DNA of 64,000 bases from DATARN01 sp036264135 (GCA_036264135.1 DATARN010000094.1:1-64000), one strand, 5' to 3'. Counted from the stretch's first letter, positions 1 through 8,440 are shown. Program-made: numbers and translations. Notes: generated from the sequence alone by a model not told the origin.

Positions 1-1562
1 GAAGCCGCCCCCGCTGGCCGGCGCTGGTGCTCATCACCCCCAAAGGCTGGACCGGTCCGAAGGTGGTCGACGGCAAGCCGGTGGAGGGGACGTGGCGGGC
101 CCATCAGGTTCCCCTCGACGCGGTGCGCACCAACCCCGAGCACCGGGCGCAACTGGAGCAGTGGCTCCGCAGCTATCACCCCGAGGAGCTGTTCGACGAG
201 CACGGCCGACCGGCCGCCGACATCCTGTCGCTGGCACCCGACGGCGCCCGCCGCATGGGCGCCACCCCCTACGCCAACGGTGGCCGGCTGACCCGCCCGC
301 TGGAGTTGCCCGACTTCCGCAGCTACGGGGTGGACGTCACGGCGCCGGGCGATCCAGTGGCCGAGCCGACGCGCGTCCTCGGCCGCTGGCTTCGCGACGT
401 CATGGTCGCCAACGCCGAGACTCGCAACTTCCGCGTCATGGGGCCCGACGAGACGGCATCCAACCGGCTGGAGGCGCTGTACGACGCCACCGGCAAGGCA
501 TGGGAGGCGGCCGTTCTGCCCACCGACGAGCACCTGGCACCCGACGGCCGGGTCATGGAGGTCCTCTCCGAACACACCTGCCAGGGCTGGCTCGAGGGCT
601 ACCTCCTCACCGGCCGCCACGGCCTGTTCAACTGCTACGAGGCATTCACCCACATCGTCGACTCGATGTTCAACCAGCACGCCAAGTGGCTGGAGGAGAG
701 CTCGTCGGTGCCGTGGCGCCGGCCGGTGCCCTCGCTGACCTACCTGTTGTCCTCCCATGTGTGGCGGCAGGACCACAACGGCTTTTCCCACCAGGACCCC
801 GGATTCCTGGACGTCGTGGTCAACAAGCGGGCGACGGTCGTGCGGGCCTACCTGCCGCCCGACACCAACTGCCTGCTGTCGGTCGCCGATCACTGCCTGC
901 GCAGCCGCAACTACGTCAACGTCATCGTGGCCGGCAAGCAGCCGGGGCCATCATGGCTCACCATGGACGAGGCGGTCCTGCACTGCACCCGGGGCCTCGG
1001 GATATGGGAGTGGGCGTCGGGAAACGGCAGCGGCCAGATCGCCGGCGACCCCGACGTGGTGATGGCCTGCTGCGACGACGTCCCAACATTGGAGACGCTG
1101 GCCGCCGTTTCCCTCCTCCGGCGCCACCTCCCCGACCTGCAGGTGCGGGTCGTCAACGTGGTCGACCTCATGCGCCTCCAGCCAGAGAGCGACCATCCCC
1201 ACGGGATGGCCGACCGGGAGTTCGACACCGTGTTCACCACCGACCGGCCGGTTATCTTCGCCTACCACGGCTACCCATGGCTCATCCACCGTCTCACCTA
1301 CCGGCGCACCAACCACGACAACATCCACGTCCGGGGCTACATCGAACAGGGCACGACCACCACACCGTTCGACATGGTCATGCTGAACGACCTCGATCGG
1401 TACCACCTGGTGATGGACGTGATCGACCGGGTGGCGGGGTTCGGCTCCCAGGCGGCCGGACTCCGCCAGGACATGGCCGACCGCCGGGTGGTGGCACGAG
1501 CGTGGACCCGCAGCCACGGCGAGGACCTGCCCGAGGTCAGCGACTGGCGGTGGGCCGGCTGA
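1..1562 (+). CDS. xfp: phosphoketolase (xylulose-5-P/fructose-6-P), 5' truncated by window edge
   Basis: Thiamine-diphosphate enzyme that splits xylulose-5-P (and usually fructose-6-P) with phosphate into acetyl-P and a shorter sugar phosphate. The frame is open from the first bases, before the GTG at 27, so the start lies outside the window. About 520 C-terminal residues of a family near 790 are present. Family landmarks seen: TPKGWTGPK at the beginning, then HPHGM, FTTDRPVIFAYHGYPW, NIHVRGYIEQGTTTTPFDM and LNDLDRYHLVMDVIDR near the end. The stop overlaps the acetate kinase start (TGATG), so the two are almost certainly co-translated and form the acetyl-P to acetate route. The thiamine-binding part is missing only because of the window cut. 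Confidence 0.96.
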   Translation, partial: SRPRWPALVLITPKGWTGPKVVDGKPVEGTWRAHQVPLDAVRTNPEHRAQLEQWLRSYHPEELFDEHGRPAADILSLAPDGARRMGATPYANGGRLTRPLELPDFRSYGVDVTAPGDPVAEPTRVLGRWLRDVMVANAETRNFRVMGPDETASNRLEALYDATGKAWEAAVLPTDEHLAPDGRVMEVLSEHTCQGWLEGYLLTGRHGLFNCYEAFTHIVDSMFNQHAKWLEESSSVPWRRPVPSLTYLLSSHVWRQDHNGFSHQDPGFLDVVVNKRATVVRAYLPPDTNCLLSVADHCLRSRNYVNVIVAGKQPGPSWLTMDEAVLHCTRGLGIWEWASGNGSGQIAGDPDVVMACCDDVPTLETLAAVSLLRRHLPDLQVRVVNVVDLMRLQPESDHPHGMADREFDTVFTTDRPVIFAYHGYPWLIHRLTYRRTNHDNIHVRGYIEQGTTTTPFDMVMLNDLDRYHLVMDVIDRVAGFGSQAAGLRQDMADRRVVARAWTRSHGEDLPEVSDWRWAG

Positions 1563-2644
1563 TGCGGGTGCTGGTCGTCAACGCCGGCTCCTCAAGCCTC
1601 AAGATCAGCGTCATCGGGCGGGAGGAGGAGACGATTGCCGCGGCCAGCGTGGCCCACGGCGACACCGGCGCCCTCATCCAGTTCACCGCCACCCACGCCC
1701 CGCTCGACGCCTCGGGTCATCGCATCGTGCACGGCGGCCAGGACTTCTCGGCGCCGGCGCTCATCGACGACGAGGTCATTGCCCGGCTCGAGGCGCTGGT
1801 GCCGCTGGCGCCGCTGCACCAGCAGGTGGCCCTCGATGGGGTGCGGACGACCATGCGGGCCCTTCCCGGGGTGCCGGCGGTGGCGTGCTTCGACACCGCC
1901 TTTCACGCCACCCTTGACCGGGCCGCCTCGACCTATGCCATCCCCGCCGCCTGGCGGCAGCGATGGGGGCTGCGCCGGTTCGGGTTTCACGGCCTGTCCC
2001 ACCAGTGGGCCTCCCGCCGGGCCCTCGAGCTGACCGGAAGGGCGGAGGCGGGGTCCCGCGTCGTCACCTGCCACCTGGGGGCGGGCGCCTCGCTGTGCGC
2101 GGTGCGCGCCGGCCGGTCCGTCGACACGACGATGGGATTCACCCCGCTCGAGGGACTGGTGATGAATACCCGCAGTGGCACCGTCGACCCGGGCATGATC
2201 CTGTGGTTGATCCGCCGGGCCGGCGTCGACTCGGCCGAGGTCGAGGAGGCGCTGGACCGCCGTTCCGGCCTGGCCGCCCTCTCGGGAACCGACGGTGACA
2301 CCCGCCACGTCATGGCGGCCGCGGCGGCGGGCGACGACGGCGCCCGACTGGCGATCGCGGTGTGGGTTCACCGTCTCCGCCAGAGCATCGGCGCCATGGC
2401 GGCGACGCTCGGCGGCGTGGACGTGCTGGTATTTACCGGCGGCATCGGCGAACACGAGCCCCTCCTGCGGGCCGAGACCGCCGCTGGCCTGGGCTTTCTC
2501 GGGGTGGCGCTCGATGCCGGCGCCAATGCCGCCGCCACCGGCGACGCAGATGTCAGCGCCACGGAGGCGGGGTGCCGGACGGTGGTGGTCACCGCCCGGG
2601 AAGACCGGCAGATCGCCCGCCTGGTCCGTGCGCGCCTCGGCTGA
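1562..2644 (+). CDS. ackA: acetate kinase, short form
   Basis: Converts acetyl-P plus ADP to acetate plus ATP, directly using the phosphoketolase product. Motifs seen: VVNAGSSSLKISV at the N-terminus (phosphate loop), HRIVHGG near residue 57, GFHGLSHQWASRRA, HLGAGASLCAV, a NTRSGTVDPG stretch and FTGGIGEHEPLLR near residue 300. It is 360 aa, against about 400 for most acetate kinases; the shortening is mainly before HRIVHGG, where about 30-35 residues are absent. All catalytic blocks are retained, so it is probably active. The ATG overlaps the phosphoketolase stop, which fixes the start. Confidence 0.94.
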   Translation: MRVLVVNAGSSSLKISVIGREEETIAAASVAHGDTGALIQFTATHAPLDASGHRIVHGGQDFSAPALIDDEVIARLEALVPLAPLHQQVALDGVRTTMRALPGVPAVACFDTAFHATLDRAASTYAIPAAWRQRWGLRRFGFHGLSHQWASRRALELTGRAEAGSRVVTCHLGAGASLCAVRAGRSVDTTMGFTPLEGLVMNTRSGTVDPGMILWLIRRAGVDSAEVEEALDRRSGLAALSGTDGDTRHVMAAAAAGDDGARLAIAVWVHRLRQSIGAMAATLGGVDVLVFTGGIGEHEPLLRAETAAGLGFLGVALDAGANAAATGDADVSATEAGCRTVVVTAREDRQIARLVRARLG

Positions 2645-2669
2645 CCGGGCAGCTGGCAGACTGGGCGCC

Positions 2670-2840
2670 GTGGCTCGCCTGGAGCGCCTGAGCAAGGTGA
2701 TAGCAGTGGTGCTCGCCGTGCTCATTGTGCTCAACGTGGTGGCCAAGCTGTGGCCGGGCGTCGTCTTCCTGGCCCTGTTGTTCGTGGCCCAGCTGTTCTT
2801 TATTTGGACGCGCTCTCGCGCCCGGCGCCGGGCGGCGTGA
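2670..2840 (+). CDS. small two-helix membrane protein
   Basis: A 56-residue protein starting at a GTG (VARLERLSKV), with two hydrophobic stretches at about residues 10-24 and 30-46, and a strongly basic tail (RSRARRRAA). It follows acetate kinase by 25 nt on the same strand. No family is recognised. The hydrophobic pattern with charged ends makes it a believable inner-membrane protein, but there is no functional evidence. Confidence 0.5.
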   Translation: MARLERLSKVIAVVLAVLIVLNVVAKLWPGVVFLALLFVAQLFFIWTRSRARRRAA

Positions 2841-2946
2841 GCGGGAGGCGGTCATCACCGAGAGCGGGGGCCCGAAGCGGCCTCCTTTTCCCCCTGATGC
2901 CGGTGACCCACCGTTCGGCGGCATCACCGCGGCGGCGCTCAACGCC

Positions 2947-3339
2947 ATGGGGGCCGGCCACCTGCCCGGATTCCTCGGCGTCGAGATCGTCAGCGTGGCT
3001 CCCGGCGAGGTGGCGGCCCGCCTGGCCATCCACCCGCATCACCTCGCCCCCAACGGCTACCTTCACGCCGCCACCGTGGTCACCCTCGCCGATACCGCCT
3101 GCGGCTACGGATGCCTGGCCAGCCTTCCGGCCGGCGCAACGGGCTTCACGACCGTCGAGCTCAAGAGCAACTTCGTGGGCACCATGACCGACGGCACGGT
3201 GGCCTGCCGGGCGACCATGGTGCATGGCGGCCGCACCACGCAGCTGTGGGACGCCCGGGTCAGCGGCGAAGGTCGCGACGGCCGGCTCCTCGCCCTGTTC
3301 CGCTGCACCCAGCTGATCCTGCGACCGGCGTCAGGCTGA
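2947..3339 (+). CDS. PaaI-family hotdog thioesterase
   Basis: Likely hydrolyses a CoA thioester in the cytosol. The sequence shows the PaaI/HGG hotdog pattern: GFLGVEIVSVAPGEVAARL, HLAPNGYLHAATVVTLADTACGYG (the helix and catalytic-turn region, with N in place of the usual HGG stretch), then TTVELKSNFV and CRATMVHGGRTTQLWDARV. The start is unsure. The frame reads as genuine protein for about 35 residues upstream of the ATG chosen here (a Pro/Gly-rich lead ending ITAAALNAM), but no ATG, GTG or TTG occurs there after 2725. A non-standard start near 2854, just after GGGAGG, is possible. The gene ends in a 9-nt tail-to-tail overlap with the FNT channel gene. Confidence 0.8.
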   Translation: MGAGHLPGFLGVEIVSVAPGEVAARLAIHPHHLAPNGYLHAATVVTLADTACGYGCLASLPAGATGFTTVELKSNFVGTMTDGTVACRATMVHGGRTTQLWDARVSGEGRDGRLLALFRCTQLILRPASG

Positions 3340-4293
3340 TCCCGACCGTCCGGATTCGACCTGACCGTCGACCCGGCGGTTGTCGCCTATTGGGACGCCG
3401 AGGGCGGGATTCTGCCGCTCCTGCTTGACCCGATGGGGCACCTGGAGGAGGCGCAGCAAGGTGACCAGGCCGACGCCGCCGACCAGGTTGCCGAACGCCG
3501 CCCACGAGGCCGTCTTGGCCCAGTCGAGGTAGCCGAACGGCGCGTGGCCGGTGTGGAGGGCGGAAAACATCAGCAGCGAGTTGACGATGGCGTGGTCGAG
3601 CTGCCCCCCCGCCAGGAGGAAGGCACAGGTGATGGCGGGCACGATCTTGGCGGCGAGGGACTCGCTGCTGTGCTGCATCCACGTCATCAGGGTGATGACC
3701 GCCCCGCCCAAAATGGCGAGCGACAGCGCTCGGAGGCCGTAACCCAACTGGACGTAGTGGAATCCCGATTCGATGGCGGTCTTGTTCAGTTCCGGGTAAC
3801 CCCGCATCAGCAGCCAGGTGAAGACCCAGCCGCCGACCAGATTGGCGACGAGCGTCCCGACCCACAGGCGCACCAGCATCCGGAAGCGGGCCTGGCGGGC
3901 GATCACCGTTGAGACAGGGATGAGGAAGTCCTCGGTGAACAGCTCGCTGCGGGCCAGGGCGAGGGCGATGAACCCGATGGAGAACGCCAGGCCGCCCAGC
4001 AGCTTGTTGCCGGTGGTGTACTCGACCAGCAGCAGGCCCAACACGCCGGTGCCGACGTCGATGCCACCGACCAGGCCGGTCGCCAGCAGCGAGGCCAGGC
4101 CTCGGGACATCCGCCGCCGGCCCTCGTCGACGGTGCGAAGGAAGGTCTCCTCCACCTCACGTTCCGCCACGCTGGTGTCGCGCGCCGGGCTGGACCCGAC
4201 TCCCGGACGGTCCGAGGGCGTTTCGGCTGGCGTTTCGGCGGGCTTTTCGGCGGGCTTTTCGGCGGCGCGCCCGTTTACGCCAGTGTCAGACAC
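3331..4293 (-). CDS. formate/nitrite transporter (FNT) family protein
   Basis: Membrane channel for a small monovalent anion (formate, nitrite and hydrosulfide are the known substrates of the family). After a charged cytosolic N-terminus of about 75 residues come roughly six hydrophobic segments, with FNT-like features such as GGLAFSIGFIALALARSELFTEDFLIPV, shown here in part, WVGTLVANLVGG and MFSALHTGHAPFGYLDW. The N-terminus contains a low-complexity AEKPAEKPAETPAETP run, encoded by a tandem repeat near 4218-4270. Substrate cannot be read from the sequence. It lies 65 nt downstream of the polyphosphate glucokinase gene on the same strand. Confidence 0.88.
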   Translation of the reverse strand: MSDTGVNGRAAEKPAEKPAETPAETPSDRPGVGSSPARDTSVAEREVEETFLRTVDEGRRRMSRGLASLLATGLVGGIDVGTGVLGLLLVEYTTGNKLLGGLAFSIGFIALALARSELFTEDFLIPVSTVIARQARFRMLVRLWVGTLVANLVGGWVFTWLLMRGYPELNKTAIESGFHYVQLGYGLRALSLAILGGAVITLMTWMQHSSESLAAKIVPAITCAFLLAGGQLDHAIVNSLLMFSALHTGHAPFGYLDWAKTASWAAFGNLVGGVGLVTLLRLLQVPHRVKQERQNPALGVPIGDNRRVDGQVESGRSGSA

Positions 4294-4358
4294 CCAGAAG
4301 CCGGTACCCCCGGCGTGGGTCGAGCAAACCGGGTGGTGGCGTCAGCGCCGGGTTGCGG

Positions 4359-5132
4359 TCACGACTTCCCGTTGCGGACCCGACGGAAATCGGTGGCCCC
4401 GGCGGCGTGGATGGCGGCGCCGATGATCCCCGCCTCGTTGCGCAGGGTGGCGGAGACGATGGGGGTGCGGAGATGGAGTCGATCGAGGAATTTGTCGGCC
4501 TTGCGGCTGACCCCGCCGCCGACCACGAACAGGTCGGGCCACAGGTAGCGTTCCAAGGCCTGGTAGTAGCGGTCGAGGCGGGCGGCCCATTCCCCCCAGC
4601 TCAGATCTTCCCGCTCGCGTACGCCGGCGCTGGCCCGTTGCTCGGCGTCGTGGCCATCGACCTCCAGGTGGCCGAGCTCGCTGTTGGGAATGAGGACGCC
4701 CCGGTAGATCAGCGCCGTCCCGATGCCGGTGCCGAGGGTGGTGACGATGACGAGGCCGTTCTCGCCCCGGGCAGCGCCGAAGGCCGCCTCGGCCACGCCG
4801 GCAGCATCGGCGTCGTTCATGGCCGTCACCTTCAGCCCGGTGGCGGCCGAGAGCGTTTCCTCGATACTGGTGTCCACCCAGCTGGCGTCGACGTTGGCGG
4901 CGGTGCGGGCGACACCGTTGGTGACGGGGGCCGGGAAGGTGGCGGCGAACGGCCCGTCCCACCCGAAATGCGCCACCACCTCGGCGACGACCTCGCCGAC
5001 CGCTGCCGGCGTGGAGGGGTTCGGGGTCGGTAGCTTGTGGCGCTCCCCCACCAGCATCCCTTGGTCGAGGTCCACGACCGCGCCCTTGATCCCTGATCCG
5101 CCGATGTCCACCCCGAGACCGTGTTGGGCCAC
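4359..5132 (-). CDS. ppgK: polyphosphate glucokinase (ROK family)
   Basis: Phosphorylates glucose using inorganic polyphosphate (and often ATP). ROK-fold motifs: GLGVDIGGSGIKGAVVDL at the N-terminus, a central MNDADAAGVAEA block with catalytic Asp, TLGTGIGTALIYRG, and ELGHLEVDGHDAEQRAS. That last form lacks the zinc-binding Cys cluster of ordinary ROK kinases, as is typical of PpgK. About 257 residues, the normal length. The start is the GTG giving VAQHGLGVDIGG, with an AGGGTGG ribosome-binding site 5 nt upstream; a GTG nine bases further up is the alternative. Neighbours (PhoU-like, CHAD) share a polyphosphate theme. Confidence 0.92.
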   Translation of the reverse strand: MAQHGLGVDIGGSGIKGAVVDLDQGMLVGERHKLPTPNPSTPAAVGEVVAEVVAHFGWDGPFAATFPAPVTNGVARTAANVDASWVDTSIEETLSAATGLKVTAMNDADAAGVAEAAFGAARGENGLVIVTTLGTGIGTALIYRGVLIPNSELGHLEVDGHDAEQRASAGVREREDLSWGEWAARLDRYYQALERYLWPDLFVVGGGVSRKADKFLDRLHLRTPIVSATLRNEAGIIGAAIHAAGATDFRRVRNGKS

Positions 5133-5170
5133 CGCGACCACCCTAAGCGTCCCGAAACGGCGACGCGCCC

Positions 5171-5827
5171 TCAGGTGCCGGTGGCACACCACCGGGCCCG
5201 TCGAGCGAAGTCGACGGCGTGATCGCCGAGGCGCTCGTAGAACCGGCCCACGGTGATGGCCTGCATGGCGGCCAGCGGAGTGAGGTCGGGGTGGCGCAGG
5301 AGGCGCGGCAGCCCGGTGACAAGAACGTCGAGTCGATCGTCGCTGTCCCGCAGCTTGGGGACGCCGGCGTCGTCGGCCTGGCACCACGCCAGCGTCGCCG
5401 ACTCCCACATCCCCGTCACCAGGCCGCCCATCTCGGCGAACGTCGACGCCGCCCCGGCCGGTAGGAGAGGCCCAACCCAACGCCGCTCCACCACATGGTC
5501 GACCAGTTCGAGACACCGGCCGAGAGCGGGGGCCACTCGCAGCACACTGACCAGAAAGCGTAGGTCCGAACCCATCGGCGATCTCCGGGCGATGTCAACG
5601 CCCACCGTCTCCTCGAGGCTGTCCGGGACACCCTTGACGGCATCGTGCGCCGCCACCACCGCGGCCGCCAGCGCCTCGTCGCCGTGCAGGAACGCCAAGG
5701 TCGCTCGGGGGATGCCGTCGATGAGCAGCTCCGACAGGGTGCGGACACCGAGGTCCAGTTCGTCCAAGTGGCGGCGGAAGCCCTGGCCGTCCAGCGGCGA
5801 GGGTCCCGTCTGTCTCATCTCCGCCAT
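5171..5827 (-). CDS. PhoU-domain protein
   Basis: A 218-residue all-helical protein with two PhoU-like halves. The C-terminal half ends in GRFYERLGDHAVDFARRARW, matching the metal-binding E-R-x-x-D-H signature of PhoU. PhoU proteins restrain the Pst phosphate importer and the PhoR kinase. No pstSCAB or phoR gene is nearby, so this is an orphan copy, and its partner is unknown. It lies between the CHAD gene and the polyphosphate glucokinase on the same strand. A second ATG three codons in is possible. A promoter-like sequence precedes it. Confidence 0.85.
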   Translation of the reverse strand: MAEMRQTGPSPLDGQGFRRHLDELDLGVRTLSELLIDGIPRATLAFLHGDEALAAAVVAAHDAVKGVPDSLEETVGVDIARRSPMGSDLRFLVSVLRVAPALGRCLELVDHVVERRWVGPLLPAGAASTFAEMGGLVTGMWESATLAWCQADDAGVPKLRDSDDRLDVLVTGLPRLLRHPDLTPLAAMQAITVGRFYERLGDHAVDFARRARWCATGT

Positions 5828-5870
5828 TTCTTGTTCAATCCCACCACCAGCCAGTCACCGCCGAACTACT

Positions 5871-5900
5871 TATTTAGGCTGGCTGCTTAGCCCACTTCAA
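5871..5900 (-). promoter_or_regulatory. predicted sigma-70-type promoter for the PhoU-like gene
   Basis: On the minus strand, TTGAAG (5900-5895) and TAAATA (5876-5871) are separated by 18 nt, in a locally AT-rich patch that stands out from the GC-rich surroundings. The expected transcription start is about 37 nt before the ATG at 5827. Read from sequence only. Confidence 0.4.
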
Positions 5901-5977
5901 TTGTTCCCTTACAGAAGGGACTTTCAAGCACCAAGGCGCGGCGCGCTCCACCCGACGCTCGGAAAGTTCTCCCTATC

Positions 5978-6115
5978 CTAGCTCGGCGACACCGGTCGTT
6001 TCCGAGGACTGGTGGATTGACTTGTGCTGCGCCTGGCAATGACGAGAAAGTAGTAGGACATCACACCTGCTGCTAGGGTGACCCAAAGGACGATCGCAGG
6101 TCCGAGGAAAGGCAT
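5978..6115 (-). CDS. possible 45-aa single-pass membrane peptide
   Basis: An ATG-to-TAG frame of 45 codons between the CHAD gene and the PhoU-like gene, on the same strand. It begins MPFLGPAIVLWVTLAAGVMS, continues with another hydrophobic stretch (YYFLVIA) and ends in a basic Ser/Thr/Arg/Lys-rich tail, the layout of a small inner-membrane protein with a cytosolic tail. An AAGGGG lies about 13 nt before the ATG, a longer spacing than ideal. Codons are less GC-rich at third positions than in neighbouring genes. No homologue is recognised. Confidence 0.4.
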   Translation of the reverse strand: MPFLGPAIVLWVTLAAGVMSYYFLVIARRSTSQSTSPRKRPVSPS

Positions 6116-6170
6116 CGCGGCCGATCTACCCCTTGGGCGGGCGAATCATGTCGCGCTCCGGGCCATTTTC

Positions 6171-7139
6171 TCAAAGTACCGGCGCGTGCTTCAACCACCG
6201 TCGTGGTGTCTTTTTCTTCAGGCGATGCCACTTTTGCGGCCACTGCCGGCGAAAACGGTCTGCTCGGTGGCGTTCTGCCGCGACCAGTTCGCCGGCCGTG
6301 ACGGCGAGCGATGGGCTGCCACTCAGAATGGCGTGGTGGCGCAGCCACCCCTCGGTCTCCGAGGCGTCGTGGTGCTCGCCGAGCACACCTTGGAGGCCTT
6401 CGGCCGCCTTTGCCATTTTCGCCGCCGGCTTTCCGACGATCGGTGACGCCAACTCGGCGGCGTAGCGAAGCTTCTTGGCCCCCTTGCGGATTTCATGCAG
6501 GGCCTCGACCGACGGATTGTCATCGAGTTGCGCGACATCTGCTCGGAGACGAGCCCAGCGTTTGCCGACCAGCTTCGGGAGCACGCAACGGGCCGGCGCC
6601 TCGGCCCGCCAATCCCCGGGCAGTAGCGGCGGGTCTGCCGCCGCGGTCACCAAGTCATCCAGAAGCGCCCCGTAGCGGGGGCTTTCGATCATGGCCAGCA
6701 GGTGGGCGTTGGCCCTTTCTCGCTCGGCGAGGAGAGCGGCCAGTAGTTGCCGGCCTCCGGCAACGTCGGCCGGGCCCAGGGCCGCGACCCGCGGCTCGAG
6801 GTCCTCGAGACGTACGTCGATGTCACGGACCTCCCCCAAGGCGCCGGCCAGCCACTTGAGCTCCTCGCCCAGGTGATCGGCGACGGAACGGACCAGCACC
6901 GGCCGCAGCAACCGGATCTCCGCCCGGAGCCGGCGGGTGGCAACGCGGCTTTTGTGAATGTCGTCGGGGTCACCGGTGCGGGCCAACTCGCGGTCTCGGG
7001 AAAGGATGGCCGCGACGGCGGTGGCGAACACGGCCTCCACCACTCGGCCTGTCGTCGAGTCACGATGCAGGGACCTGTCCGGGACCGGGGGCCGTGAATC
7101 GCTCCTACCTAGTTCGGGCTCGGTCGTCAGCGTGGTCAT
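6171..7139 (-). CDS. CHAD domain protein
   Basis: CHAD is a conserved histidine alpha-helical domain, shown in other systems to bind polyphosphate and found with polyphosphate enzymes. Both halves of the domain are clear: DDIHKSRVATRRLRAEIRLL near residue 60 and LHEIRKGAKKLRYAAEL near residue 215, giving the paired His/Arg/Lys-rich faces. Length 322 aa, no CYTH domain attached. It is transcribed towards the possible 45-aa membrane peptide, the PhoU-like gene and ppgK, which supports a polyphosphate-related role. Two 9-bp direct repeats lie just upstream of its start. Confidence 0.9.
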   Translation of the reverse strand: MTTLTTEPELGRSDSRPPVPDRSLHRDSTTGRVVEAVFATAVAAILSRDRELARTGDPDDIHKSRVATRRLRAEIRLLRPVLVRSVADHLGEELKWLAGALGEVRDIDVRLEDLEPRVAALGPADVAGGRQLLAALLAERERANAHLLAMIESPRYGALLDDLVTAAADPPLLPGDWRAEAPARCVLPKLVGKRWARLRADVAQLDDNPSVEALHEIRKGAKKLRYAAELASPIVGKPAAKMAKAAEGLQGVLGEHHDASETEGWLRHHAILSGSPSLAVTAGELVAAERHRADRFRRQWPQKWHRLKKKTPRRWLKHAPVL

Positions 7140-7159
7140 CGTCGTACACCTGTACCTCT

Positions 7160-7184
7160 ACCTATAGCTCTGCTTACCTATAGC
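7160..7184. promoter_or_regulatory. two 9-bp direct repeats upstream of the CHAD gene
   Basis: ACCTATAGC occurs at 7160-7168 and again at 7176-7184, a 16-nt period, starting about 20 bp upstream of the CHAD start codon in the 246-bp divergent gap 7140-7385. This fits a tandem binding site for a regulator, but the protein is unknown. The 16-nt spacing does not match the 11-nt period of typical Pho boxes. The rest of the gap shows nothing I can name. Confidence 0.3.
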
Positions 7185-7385
7185 GCGGCTTCGTCAGTAC
7201 GTACCCGCCGGCGGAAAGCAGCATGCGCCTCCCGGAACGGCAGCGTTTTGCCCGGGGGAATCGGGGTACAAGAGCTACGCCGACGGGCGAGCAGAGCCCG
7301 ACGGAGGCAACGGCGCCGAGAATACGTCACCGTGCCGCTGTCTCGACGCCGAAATGGGTGGCATGTACGGGGGGATGTCGGACGC

Positions 7386-8027
7386 ATGAACGATTGGATT
7401 GTCATCCTCGAGTTCAGTTCGGGCGATATGGGTGGGCGCATCGATGTGGCCGTCGTGGAGTACTTCGTCGCCCGCCTCGCCGTGTGGCGGCCCGTCGGCC
7501 TTTATCACCCCGACCGGTACGCGTTGCAACTGCACGTGCCGGCACGTACCGCCGACGAGGCCTTGCACGAGGCCGTCTGCCAGCACCGGAAAGCGGCGGC
7601 TTCGGTTGGCTCGAGCGCCACGTTCAGCCGCGCTGAGGTTGTCTCCTTGGCTGAGTTCGAGCGGACGTGGGACTCCTCCTGTTCCTCCCCCGCCCTGTCG
7701 GGTCCCGCTTCCCTTCCGCGTTCGGATGACACGCTGGTCTGCGCCGAGGTGTACGCCGCCACGCGGGCCCTCGTCAGTGCCACCACGGTCGAGGAGGTCA
7801 CAACCATCCTGACGGACTGCGTCGTCGCCGTCGGCGGAACGGTGCAACTGGGCTCGGCGCCCGCGCCCCCCGGCACAACCGCGATCGACTTCACCGTCGT
7901 GCCGGAATGGCCATTGTTCGCCACCGCCGACAGCATCAGCGTTCCCGCCATGATCCTGGAGCGCTGGCTGCCTCCCTTGGTGGACGACGCCCGGCACAAG
8001 CTGGCGCTACTCCTCGGGACGCGCTGA
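7386..8027 (+). CDS. hypothetical protein, 213 aa
   Basis: No family recognised. The protein starts MNDWIVILEFSSGDMGG and has an N-terminal mixed alpha/beta stretch of about 100 residues, a short Ser/Pro linker near 105-115, and a second part from about residue 118 (VCAEVYAATRALVSATTVEEV) that resembles the helical lead of GAF-type or diguanylate-cyclase-associated sensor domains. No signal peptide, membrane helix, GGDEF or EAL motif is present. The start at ATG 7386 is preferred because the upstream in-frame residues are Arg-rich and look non-coding. It converges with the acidic protein gene with only 3 nt between them. Confidence 0.6.
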   Translation: MNDWIVILEFSSGDMGGRIDVAVVEYFVARLAVWRPVGLYHPDRYALQLHVPARTADEALHEAVCQHRKAAASVGSSATFSRAEVVSLAEFERTWDSSCSSPALSGPASLPRSDDTLVCAEVYAATRALVSATTVEEVTTILTDCVVAVGGTVQLGSAPAPPGTTAIDFTVVPEWPLFATADSISVPAMILERWLPPLVDDARHKLALLLGTR

Positions 8028-8030
8028 CGC

Positions 8031-8366
8031 TCAGCTCGTTGCGGGCTCCTCGGGAGGCGCTGAGCCCGAGCTCGTACCGGCGGGCTCCTCGGGATCGCCG
8101 AAGAACGCGCCGTCGGCTTCCTCATCGGAGGGGAGGGTTCGTTCCGCCGGCGTTTCGACCTCGGGCGGGAGCTCTTCGGTAAGGGCGGGCAGCACGGGAT
8201 CACGTCCCGGTGCCACGTCGGTCGGGCCGGCGTCGCCGATAATGTTGGGATCTTCGGTGCCCACACCGCTCCCCCGGAGTCGCTCCAAGATGGACGGCTC
8301 CTCCCCGCCGGCCGCCGCGCCGGGGTCCTCGCCGTGGTCCTTTCCGTGGTCCTCGCCGTCGATCAT
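8031..8366 (-). CDS. acidic disordered hypothetical protein, 111 aa
   Basis: A Glu/Asp/Pro/Gly-rich protein without hydrophobic core or cysteine, predicted disordered. Only a short SILERLRGSG stretch could form a helix. No family recognised. Read-through in this frame from a sensible ATG (MIDGEDHGKDHGEDPG) and its position between two good genes favour a real gene, but low-complexity GC-rich frames can arise by chance. Confidence 0.4.
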   Translation of the reverse strand: MIDGEDHGKDHGEDPGAAAGGEEPSILERLRGSGVGTEDPNIIGDAGPTDVAPGRDPVLPALTEELPPEVETPAERTLPSDEEADGAFFGDPEEPAGTSSGSAPPEEPATS

Positions 8367-8440
8367 GAGGCGACGTTACCTCCCGTACCCCGCCGGCGCC
8401 GTGGGGGTTGGGGGGCGGCGGTCAGAGGATTGGGCGGCGC

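Noticed and set aside
92..2644. 850-aa frame across phosphoketolase and acetate kinase
   Set aside because: Up to about 1560 it reads Arg/Pro-rich sequence antiphase to a clear phosphoketolase; only the last part is the real acetate kinase, which starts at 1562.
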